DNA of 32,059 bases from Caldisericum sp. GTDB taxonomy: Bacteria; Caldisericota; Caldisericia; Caldisericales; Caldisericaceae. Of the stretch, positions 24,908 to 30,794 are shown in pieces. The notes under the pieces were generated by a model. It had not been told where the DNA came from and made no database searches. It was given only the letters and a program-made list of their open reading frames with translations. Within the stretch, counting starts at the first letter, position 1. Each line of letters opens with the position of its first letter. The stretch is from NCBI GenBank assembly GCA_022759145.1, contig JAEMPV010000028.1, forward strand, positions 1 to 32,059, in the 5' to 3' direction. The position numbers and the translations under genes are program-made.

Positions 24908-24939
24908 TAATCGCCTCCTTTCACATTTTTCTCAATACA

Positions 24940-24967
24940 AGTTTACAGATTTTTAAAATATTGTCAA
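24940..24967 (-). promoter_or_regulatory. Probable rpsU promoter
   Basis: On the minus strand a consensus TTGACA (24967-24962), a 16-base spacer and TAAACT (24945-24940) lie upstream of rpsU. The predicted transcript starts near 24933, giving a leader of about 53 bases that includes the hairpin. The -10 match is only four of six. Confidence 0.55.
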
Positions 24968-25010
24968 GAAATTTTACTAAATTTTTCTGTGAAATTTTCT
25001 ATTTTTTCTA

Positions 25011-25039
25011 TTGCAAAATATTACTTTTATAGTTATAAT
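25011..25039 (+). promoter_or_regulatory. Promoter of the hemerythrin-PAS / Fe-S operon
   Basis: TTGCAA (25011-25016), exactly 17 bases, then TATAAT (25034-25039). The start site would fall near 25046, at the edge of the GGAGGTG ribosome site, giving a leader of about 13 bases before the ATG at 25059. It reads into the eleven-gene operon ending at 32009. Confidence 0.7.
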
Positions 25040-25058
25040 TTACTGGAGGTGAAAAGAA

Positions 25059-26303
25059 ATGAGCGAATTTATACAGAATAATTTGAGCAGAGACGAAAGA
25101 CTTAATCTTATGAGAAAGTTGTTGATAGATATGGACAAGGGTCTTATTTCTCCCCAAGAAGTAAAAGAACGATTCAAAAAGATCTTGGAGAATGTTCACC
25201 CTGCAGAAATCGCAATAATAGAAAATACATTAATTGTTCAAGACCATTTTCCACAGGAAAAGATACATAGGCTTTGCGATGTCCATATAGATATTTTTAG
25301 AGAATCTCTCGAACAAGAGGAAATTAAAGTTAGTAAGGGGCACCCTCTGTATTTGCTTTTTGATGAACACAAAAAAATTGTTGAGTTGCTTGGCAAATTT
25401 ATGCAAATTGCAAACAAAATAGAGCAAAATAAGGACCCAAATTATATCAGGGGAATATTTCAGGAAAACGCCGAAATTTTTGATATGGTTTTCGATATCG
25501 AAAACCATATGGTAAGAGAAGAAAATGCTTTATTCCCATTTTTGGAGAAGCATGATGTTGTTCAACCTCCACAGATTCTTTGGAACGAGCATGACTCACT
25601 TAGAGCAAGATTTAAAGAACTGAAAGGATACTTAGAGAAAAGTAAGAATAATAATCTTACTCAAGAAGAGGTTAATAACTTACCAAATCTCTTAAAGTAT
25701 ATTGTTGATTTGAAGACCTCTCATATTTATAAAGAAAACAAAATTCTTTTCCCAACTGCTCTTGATAAGCTCGAAGAAAATGAGTGGAATAAAGTTTCTG
25801 AAGGAATGATAGAGATTGGTTTTACAAAATTTACTGATAAGGCACTTATCCCTGAAATAAACAAAGAATCATCTGAAAAACAAGCGACCGAAGATAGGTA
25901 TATTTATCTTGATTCGGGTAAATTTACACTTGATGAATTAAATGCCTTTTTTGAAACACTTCCAATCGAAGTTACCTTTATTAACAAGGACGATATAGTC
26001 CAATTCTTTAATAGAGGTGAAAAGAGAATTTTCGTGAGAACAAAGTCGGTTTTGGGAAGAAGTGTGCAAAATTGCCACCCTCCAAAAAGTGTTCATATAG
26101 TTAATAAAATCCTTGAGGATTTTAAGAGTGGAAAAAGAGATTCAGCAGAGTTTTGGATAAATTCGCAAGGAAGACTAATATATATTAGGTATTTTGCTGT
26201 AAGGGATACTTACGGTAATTACCTTGGGACACTTGAAGTTACCCAAGATGTGACTGATATTAAGAAATTAGAAGGAGAAAAAAGAATTTATTCTGAAGAA
26301 TAG
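25059..26303 (+). CDS. DUF438-hemerythrin-PAS protein, probable redox/O2 sensor
   Basis: A 414-residue cytoplasmic protein with three parts. Residues about 10-80 are a DUF438-like helical domain. Residues about 95-240 are a hemerythrin-like bundle with candidate diiron ligands His104 (DEHKK), His150 and Glu154 (ENHMVREE), His178 (NEHDS), His222 and Glu226 (HIYKENKILFP). Residues about 288-405 are a PAS domain with the conserved NCHPPKSVHIV segment. There is no kinase, cyclase or DNA-binding output, so it may bind O2 or NO or a cofactor and act through a partner. It is first in an Fe-S/peroxide-defence operon, which suits an oxygen-related role. A 28-bp palindrome lies within codons 142-151. 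GGAGGTG precedes the ATG. Confidence 0.87.
   Translation: MSEFIQNNLSRDERLNLMRKLLIDMDKGLISPQEVKERFKKILENVHPAEIAIIENTLIVQDHFPQEKIHRLCDVHIDIFRESLEQEEIKVSKGHPLYLLFDEHKKIVELLGKFMQIANKIEQNKDPNYIRGIFQENAEIFDMVFDIENHMVREENALFPFLEKHDVVQPPQILWNEHDSLRARFKELKGYLEKSKNNNLTQEEVNNLPNLLKYIVDLKTSHIYKENKILFPTALDKLEENEWNKVSEGMIEIGFTKFTDKALIPEINKESSEKQATEDRYIYLDSGKFTLDELNAFFETLPIEVTFINKDDIVQFFNRGEKRIFVRTKSVLGRSVQNCHPPKSVHIVNKILEDFKSGKRDSAEFWINSQGRLIYIRYFAVRDTYGNYLGTLEVTQDVTDIKKLEGEKRIYSEE
25483..25510. repeat. 28-bp perfect palindrome inside the hemerythrin coding region
   Basis: ATATGGTTTTCGAT is followed directly by its exact reverse complement, giving 14-bp arms with no spacer. It encodes the second helix region of the hemerythrin bundle, including diiron ligand His150. 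Because of the symmetry both strands read MVFDIENH in one frame. It is embedded in an otherwise normal gene; no function is known to me. Confidence 0.95.
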
Positions 26304-26312
26304 GAGGAAATT

Positions 26313-26618
26313 ATGGTTACAAAAGAAGAAATCATTAACGCTTTAAAGAATGTTTATGACCCAGAAATTCCTATTAACATTGTTGACCTTGGTCTAATTT
26401 ACAAACTTGATGTTGATGAGGAAAATGGTGTTGTAAAGATTTTAATGACTATGACTGCGCCAGGCTGTCCCATGGGAAACTATATCTTAAATGATGTCGA
26501 AATGGTCGTTAGGTCTCTTGACGGTGTAAAAGATGTGCAAATTGAGTTAACATATGATCCGCCATGGTCACCTGATATGATGAGTGAGGAAGCAAAAAAG
26601 GAGTTAGGTTACTTATGA
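26313..26618 (+). CDS. MIP18/SufT family (DUF59) Fe-S assembly protein
   Basis: A 101-residue DUF59 protein related to SufT, PaaD and the eukaryotic MIP18, which help deliver or mature Fe-S clusters. The motif YDPEIPINIVDLGLIY near residue 15-30 and the conserved Cys in MTAPGCPMG (about residue 52) are intact, and the C-terminal DPPWSPDMMSEEAKKELGY is typical. AGGAGG directly follows the upstream stop. Its last four bases overlap the cysteine desulfurase start (ATGA), and the downstream IscU carries a second, degenerate copy of the same domain. Confidence 0.92.
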   Translation: MVTKEEIINALKNVYDPEIPINIVDLGLIYKLDVDEENGVVKILMTMTAPGCPMGNYILNDVEMVVRSLDGVKDVQIELTYDPPWSPDMMSEEAKKELGYL

Positions 26619-27769
26619 TATACTTTGACAACGCAAGTTCAACCAAACCAGATCCAGAAGTAGTAAAAGAAATGAGTGATTTTGCTTTGGAATTTTATGC
26701 AATACCTTCTTCTATATTTTCTCATTCTTTAGGTCAAGCAGTTCAGGACAGGATTCAAGAGGCAAGAGATTATATTGCAAATAAACTTGGCGTTAGTGGA
26801 AATGAAATAGTTTTTACTTCCTCAGGAACGGAATCGAATAACCTTGCTATAAAAGGGTTTGCTTATGCCAATAAAAATAAAGGGAAACATATAGTAACAT
26901 CTAAGATAGAACATATATCGGTAACGGAATCTGTTAAAAGGCTCGAAAGAGAAGGTTTTGAAGTTACTTATGTAGGTGTAGATAAACAGGGTTTTATTGA
27001 TCTCAACGAATTAAAGGATTCTTTGAGAGATGATACAATTTTAGTTACAGTTCAACTTGCAAATCATGAAGTAGGAACAATCCAAAATTTAAAAGAGATT
27101 TCAAAGCTTGTAAAGGAAAAAGGTATAGCACTTCACGTTGATGGAGCAGTTGCTATTCCATACACAAAATTGAATTTAAAAGAAACCGGTATAGATTTGC
27201 TTACAATTTCTCCACATAAATTTTACGGACCAAAAGGGATTGGCATTCTTTACGTAAAGAGCGGAACCAAAATTGAAAAACTTATAGATGGTGGATTCAA
27301 TGAATTTAATTTAAGAGCAGGTCATGAAAATACACCTGCAATAATTGGTGCAAAGAAGGCTTTTGAATTATGGGACGATTCCTTTGTAACACACCTTAGA
27401 GAGATAAAAATGTATCTTTATGAAAGACTTTTGAAAGAAATTCCTGATGTTGAACTTAACGGGACTCTTGATAACTCTCTTCCGCATATACTTAATGTTA
27501 CTTTCAAATACATAGAAGGAGAATCCATTGCTTTAAGGCTCGATTTTGAAGGTGTAGGAGTAACAACAGGTTCTGCTTGCTATAGCAGGAACCTTCAAGC
27601 AAGCCATGTACTTCTTGCTATGGGTAAATCACACGAGGATTCGCATGGTTCAATAAGATTCTCTTTGTCAAAATACAATACGAAAGAAGAAATAGATTAT
27701 ACAATTGAAAAACTAAAAGAAATCGTTGATGATTTAAGAAGAATAAGCCCATTATTAGGAGGTAAGTAA
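26615..27769 (+). CDS. iscS: Cysteine desulfurase, NifS/IscS type
   Basis: PLP enzyme of 384 residues that removes sulfur from cysteine and passes it as persulfide. It opens with IYFDNASSTKPDPEV and has SSGTESNNLAIKG, the PLP Lys202 in SPHKFYGPKG, RAGHENTPAI and catalytic Cys322 in GSACYSRNLQASHVL. The extended loop around Cys322 is of the class I (IscS/NifS) kind. It is translationally coupled on both sides: a four-base overlap with the DUF59 gene and a one-base overlap (TAATG) with iscU. Besides clusters, it can supply the sulfur carrier and E1-like enzyme encoded downstream. Confidence 0.93.
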   Translation: MIYFDNASSTKPDPEVVKEMSDFALEFYAIPSSIFSHSLGQAVQDRIQEARDYIANKLGVSGNEIVFTSSGTESNNLAIKGFAYANKNKGKHIVTSKIEHISVTESVKRLEREGFEVTYVGVDKQGFIDLNELKDSLRDDTILVTVQLANHEVGTIQNLKEISKLVKEKGIALHVDGAVAIPYTKLNLKETGIDLLTISPHKFYGPKGIGILYVKSGTKIEKLIDGGFNEFNLRAGHENTPAIIGAKKAFELWDDSFVTHLREIKMYLYERLLKEIPDVELNGTLDNSLPHILNVTFKYIEGESIALRLDFEGVGVTTGSACYSRNLQASHVLLAMGKSHEDSHGSIRFSLSKYNTKEEIDYTIEKLKEIVDDLRRISPLLGGK

Positions 27770-28404
27770 TGCCAATACCATATACGAAATTAGTTATTGA
27801 ACACTTTAAAAATCCACACAATGTTGGAGAAATTCCTGATGCGGATGTAAAAGTAACTGAGGGAAGCCCTGCGTGTGGTGATATGATAACTCTCTACCTT
27901 AAAATTGATCCAGAAACCAAAAAAATAGTTGATGTTAAGTTTAAATCTTATGGCTGTGCTTCAAACATTGCAACCGCATCAATAATAACAGATCTTGTTA
28001 AGGGGAAAACGGTTGAGGAAGCAAAAAATATAACCTGGAAAGATGCTGCTGAAGCATTGGGAGGTCTTCCTCCTGTAAAAGTGCATTGTTCTGTGCTTGC
28101 AGCAGATGCATTACATTCAGCAGTTGAACTGTATTTAGAGAAAAATGGTTTGGTTAGGGAGAAAGAGTCAACAACGGTTGACAAGGTTTACGAGAGGCTC
28201 TCACATGTTATGAATCCAGAAACAGGGATCGACATTGTTAAATCAAGGATCGTGAAATCTGTTATAGTCAATTCAGGTGTTGTTGAAATTGTCCTTGGAA
28301 TTGGAGAAAACTCTCAATTTGCAGATAATATAAAAGAAGAAATAATAGAAAGACTTCAGTATCTTTGGGATGTAAAAGAGATAAAAGTCATTTTTAAGGA
28401 GTAG
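27769..28404 (+). CDS. iscU: IscU scaffold fused to a degenerate MIP18-like domain
   Basis: A 211-residue protein. Residues 1-130 are an IscU Fe-S scaffold with Cys36 and Asp38 (SPACGDM), Cys63 (YGCASN) and His106-Cys107 (KVHCSVLAADAL). Residues about 140-211 are not the CxxC-bearing Nfu domain. They align by eye with the DUF59 protein encoded two genes upstream: NPETGIDIV against DPEIPINIV, GVVEIVLGI against GVVKILMTM, and DVKEIKVIF against GVKDVQIEL. The conserved Cys of DUF59 is absent. The fusion may tether scaffold and delivery steps. AGGAGG precedes the ATG, which overlaps the desulfurase stop by one base. Confidence 0.9.
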   Translation: MPIPYTKLVIEHFKNPHNVGEIPDADVKVTEGSPACGDMITLYLKIDPETKKIVDVKFKSYGCASNIATASIITDLVKGKTVEEAKNITWKDAAEALGGLPPVKVHCSVLAADALHSAVELYLEKNGLVREKESTTVDKVYERLSHVMNPETGIDIVKSRIVKSVIVNSGVVEIVLGIGENSQFADNIKEEIIERLQYLWDVKEIKVIFKE

Positions 28405-28407
28405 AAT

Positions 28408-28632
28408 ATGACTGTAAAGGTAAAACTTTACGGCGATTATCTCAAGTATGGACCAGAGGAAACATACATAGTTTTACCCGAAAATTCTACTGTAGAAGAT
28501 GTTTTAAATAGATTTAACATCAAGGAAAGAAAGTACATAATAGTTTTGGTTAATCTTAAGAGGGCATGGTTTGAAGATAAATTGAACGATGGAGACATTG
28601 TAAGTGTATTTTCACCTGTAGGAGGTGGTTAA
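28408..28632 (+). CDS. MoaD/ThiS-like ubiquitin-fold sulfur carrier
   Basis: A 74-residue beta-grasp protein ending in SPVGGG, the exposed Gly-Gly tail that an E1-like enzyme adenylates and converts to a thiocarboxylate. The body VKVKLYGDYLKYGPEE, ENSTVEDVLNRFNIK and LNDGDIVSVFSPV follows the MoaD/ThiS layout. The E1-like partner is encoded one small gene downstream and the sulfur donor two genes upstream. No molybdopterin or thiazole synthesis gene is in the window, so the sulfur acceptor is unknown. The stop is directly followed by the YHS gene start. Confidence 0.9.
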   Translation: MTVKVKLYGDYLKYGPEETYIVLPENSTVEDVLNRFNIKERKYIIVLVNLKRAWFEDKLNDGDIVSVFSPVGGG

Positions 28633-28806
28633 ATGGTCCAGGATCCTGTTTGTAAGATGATTATCGAAAAAGAGAAGGCAATTGCAAGTGTTGAGTATAA
28701 GGGTGAAATTTATTACTTTTGTTCTGAAGAGTGTAAAGAAGCGTTTTTAAAAAACCCGGAAAAGTACACTTTAAAACCAAAAAGGCCTGAAAGTTCGGGG
28801 TGTTAA
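28633..28806 (+). CDS. Small YHS-domain metal-binding protein
   Basis: A 57-residue protein I translated directly: MVQDPVCKMIIEKEKAIASV, EYKGEIYYFCSEECKEAFLK, NPEKYTLKPKRPESSGC. It is a nearly bare YHS domain, with the DPVCKM opening, YYFCSEECKEAF and the NPEKY end; Cys7, Cys30 and Cys34 are the likely metal ligands, and there is an extra C-terminal Cys57. YHS domains bind transition metals and occur in metal ATPases, TRASH-like sensors and monooxygenases. Its start follows the sulfur-carrier stop without a gap, using GGAGGTGG inside that gene as the ribosome site, and its stop is one base before the E1-like gene. A metallochaperone or metal-sensing adaptor for the sulfur-carrier pair is a guess. 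Confidence 0.9.
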   Translation: MVQDPVCKMIIEKEKAIASVEYKGEIYYFCSEECKEAFLKNPEKYTLKPKRPESSGC

Positions 28807-28807
28807 G

Positions 28808-29569
28808 ATGCTTTCTAAAGATGAATTAGAAAGATACGATCGGCAAATAAGAATAGATAAGATTGGAGTTGAGGGTCAACAAAAATTGAAAAGTGCAAAT
28901 GTCCTCGTTGTTGGCGCAGGAGGATTAGGGAGTCCTATTCTTTTGTATCTTGGATCTGCAGGTGTTGGGAGAATCGGTATTGTCGACGGCGATGTAGTTT
29001 CGATAACGAATCTTAATAGGCAGATTTTATACAATATGGATGACCTTGGAAAAGAAAAAGTACTTGTTGCAAAAGAAAAAATTGAAAAACTAAATCCAAA
29101 TATAACCGTTGAAGCATATAACACCTGGTTAACAGATGAGGAAATTACCGAAAGAATTTTTAGCAAGTTTAGTGCAGTAATTGACGCAACAGATAATTAC
29201 GAAACAAGGTATCTTATAAATAGAATTGCAGTAAAGTTAAACAAGATTCTTTTTATTGGTGCAGTGGGTAGATTTGTTGGTCAACTGATGGTTGTTATTC
29301 CACACGAAACTGCATGTTTCAATTGCATTTTTCCCGAGAGAGCTAAAGAAATTCTTTTTGAACTAACCGAGGAAAATAGGAATCAAGGCATAATTGGTAC
29401 AACTGTGGGGGTTACAGGTACTCTTGTTGCAAATGAATTTATTAAGTACGCTTTGGGTATTGGGGAAATTCTTAGGAATAAACTTCTGTTGTTTGATGGT
29501 TTGACTAATGAATTTTCAATTATTAACCTTGAGAAAGACCCAAATTGCAAGGTTTGTAGTATAATATAG
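28808..29569 (+). CDS. E1-like ThiF/MoeB adenylyltransferase
   Basis: A 253-residue E1-superfamily enzyme expected to adenylate the C-terminal glycine of the sulfur carrier. It has RYDRQIRIDKIG, the nucleotide-binding GAGGLG (37-42), IVDGDVVSITNLNRQIL (Asp60, Arg71), DATDN (126-130) and two zinc cysteine pairs, Cys170/Cys173 and Cys247/Cys250. Where ThiF/MoeB proteins usually show a conserved Cys in a CxxxGVLG context, this protein reads ENRNQGIIG, so the thiol is missing. It has no rhodanese domain. The start is one base after the YHS stop. ThiF-like or MoeB-like function cannot be decided from sequence. Confidence 0.92.
   Translation: MLSKDELERYDRQIRIDKIGVEGQQKLKSANVLVVGAGGLGSPILLYLGSAGVGRIGIVDGDVVSITNLNRQILYNMDDLGKEKVLVAKEKIEKLNPNITVEAYNTWLTDEEITERIFSKFSAVIDATDNYETRYLINRIAVKLNKILFIGAVGRFVGQLMVVIPHETACFNCIFPERAKEILFELTEENRNQGIIGTTVGVTGTLVANEFIKYALGIGEILRNKLLLFDGLTNEFSIINLEKDPNCKVCSII
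29560..29565 (+). promoter_or_regulatory. Possible internal -10 box for rubrerythrin
   Basis: A perfect TATAAT overlaps the last codons of the E1-like gene, 44 bases before the rubrerythrin ATG. No convincing -35 element lies 16-18 bases upstream. Separate, stronger expression of the peroxide-defence genes would make sense, but this rests on one hexamer in AT-rich DNA. Confidence 0.35.
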
Positions 29570-29608
29570 ATAGTAGTAAATTTTAATAATTTGAAAGGAG
29601 GAATGAGT

Positions 29609-30112
29609 ATGAGACAAATGACAGAAAAGAGTTTGCGTGAAGCATTTGCAGGTGAATCTCAGGCACACATGAAGTATCTAATCTTTGCAGAGCAAGCTGA
29701 GAAAGAGGGGTTACACGATGTAGCAAGGCTTTTTAGGGCGATTTCTTTTGCTGAGCAGGTTCATGCTACAAATCACTTTAAGGCATTGATGGAATTAAAG
29801 AACACTTCGGAGAATTTGCAATCTGCATGGGGTGGGGAGAATTTTGAAATCGAAGAAATGTATCCTGCCTATAATGCAATTGCAAGTTTACAGGATGAGA
29901 AAGATGCTATTAGGTCGATTCATTTTGCCCTTTCAGCAGAAAAAATCCATAGAGAACTTTATGCAAACACAAAAGAGAAACTTGATAAAGGTGAAGAGGT
30001 TAAATTTGATAAGATTTATATTTGCCCTGTTTGTGGATATACCGTAGTAGGAGAGGCACCCGAACAGTGCCCTATTTGTGGAGCACCTAAAAGTGCTTTT
30101 AAAGAATTTTAA
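29609..30112 (+). CDS. Rubrerythrin
   Basis: A 167-residue non-haem iron peroxidase that reduces hydrogen peroxide in anaerobes. The diiron ferritin-like domain (1-135) includes FAGESQAHMKY (Glu16, His20), SFAEQVHATNHF (Glu49, His52) and SAEKIHRELY. The C-terminal rubredoxin domain has CPVCG and CPICG. The open frame runs back to a TTG at 29591, and there is an ATG at 29603, but AAAGGAGG (29594-29601) lies seven bases before the ATG at 29609, the sensible start. Electrons probably arrive from the rubredoxin and the flavoprotein encoded downstream. Confidence 0.95.
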   Translation: MRQMTEKSLREAFAGESQAHMKYLIFAEQAEKEGLHDVARLFRAISFAEQVHATNHFKALMELKNTSENLQSAWGGENFEIEEMYPAYNAIASLQDEKDAIRSIHFALSAEKIHRELYANTKEKLDKGEEVKFDKIYICPVCGYTVVGEAPEQCPICGAPKSAFKEF

Positions 30113-30130
30113 AATTTAAAGGAGGCTAAA

Positions 30131-30289
30131 ATGAAAAAGTACAAATGCATGGTTTGTGGGTACATTTATGACCCAGAAGTTGGTGATGACACGCAGGATA
30201 TTCCTGCAGGAACACCTTTTGAGGATTTACCAGAAGACTGGACTTGCCCTGTTTGTGGAGCAACAAAAGATCAGTTCGAGGAGATTTAA
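30131..30289 (+). CDS. Rubredoxin
   Basis: A 52-residue electron carrier, translated directly as [52 protein letters not shown]. The four iron-binding cysteines are Cys6, Cys9, Cys39 and Cys42 in the two CxxCG knuckles, and [20 protein letters not shown] is canonical. GGAGG stands before the ATG. It lies between its likely electron acceptor, rubrerythrin, and the FAD/NADH oxidoreductase gene two positions on, giving a complete NADH-to-peroxide chain in one operon. Confidence 0.97.
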   Translation: MKKYKCMVCGYIYDPEVGDDTQDIPAGTPFEDLPEDWTCPVCGATKDQFEEI

Positions 30290-30291
30290 AT

Positions 30292-30780
30292 ATGAATGAT
30301 GTGTTAGAAGTTCTCAAGGCAGCAATGGAAGTAGAACTTAATGGTATTAATCTCTATAAGACTGCAGCGGAGAAAACAGAAGACAAGCAGGCAAAAGAAG
30401 TATTTCTCTTCCTTGCGCAAGAAGAAGGAAAGCACTATAAATACCTTAAGGACTTACATGATGCAATAAAAAATAAGTCTGATTTTGTTGTGGATATTCC
30501 AAAACCTCAAATGACATTTAAAAGAATATTTTCTGAAGACTTTTTGAATAATCTCAAGGGCAAAAATTTTGAGTTCTCTGCGATTTCAACAGGAATGATT
30601 TTAGAGAAAAATTCTGTTCTTTTCTATAAGGAACAGGCAGAGAGAGCGGAGGATCCAAAGGTCAAGTATCTATTTGAAGAATTGATGAAATGGGAAGAGG
30701 AGCATCTTAATATGCTCACAAACGAATACAATGACCTCAAGGAAAGATTCTGGGAGGTTAATGATTTCTCACCATTTTAA
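30292..30780 (+). CDS. Ferritin-like diiron protein without rubredoxin domain
   Basis: A 162-residue four-helix protein of the ferritin-like/rubrerythrin-related superfamily. Helices carry AAMEVELNGINLYK, AQEEGKHYKYLKD, ISTGMILEKNSVLFYKEQAE and LMKWEEEHLNML, supplying Glu and ExxH ligands of a diiron site. It lacks the C-terminal rubredoxin cysteines of the rubrerythrin encoded two genes upstream. The frame is open back to 30244, inside the rubredoxin gene, but GAGGAG before the ATG at 30292 and the homologous start of helix 1 favour 30292. A peroxidase, oxidase or iron-handling role is inferred from the operon. Confidence 0.9.
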   Translation: MNDVLEVLKAAMEVELNGINLYKTAAEKTEDKQAKEVFLFLAQEEGKHYKYLKDLHDAIKNKSDFVVDIPKPQMTFKRIFSEDFLNNLKGKNFEFSAISTGMILEKNSVLFYKEQAERAEDPKVKYLFEELMKWEEEHLNMLTNEYNDLKERFWEVNDFSPF

Positions 30781-30794
30781 GGAAGGTGAATAAA

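Noticed and set aside
24921-24926. ATG-TGA start-stop mini frame in the rpsU leader
   Set aside because: It has no ribosome site of its own in a normal position. It is noted only as part of the leader and is not a gene.
25230-25508. A 92-codon minus-strand open frame beginning MVFDIENH inside the hemerythrin gene
   Set aside because: Its start is a by-product of the palindrome at 25483-25510. It lies wholly antisense to a well-supported gene and shows no family motif.
29591-29608. TTG at 29591 or ATG at 29603 as rubrerythrin start
   Set aside because: The strong AAAGGAGG overlaps the first and lies only one base from the second; the ATG at 29609 has normal spacing.
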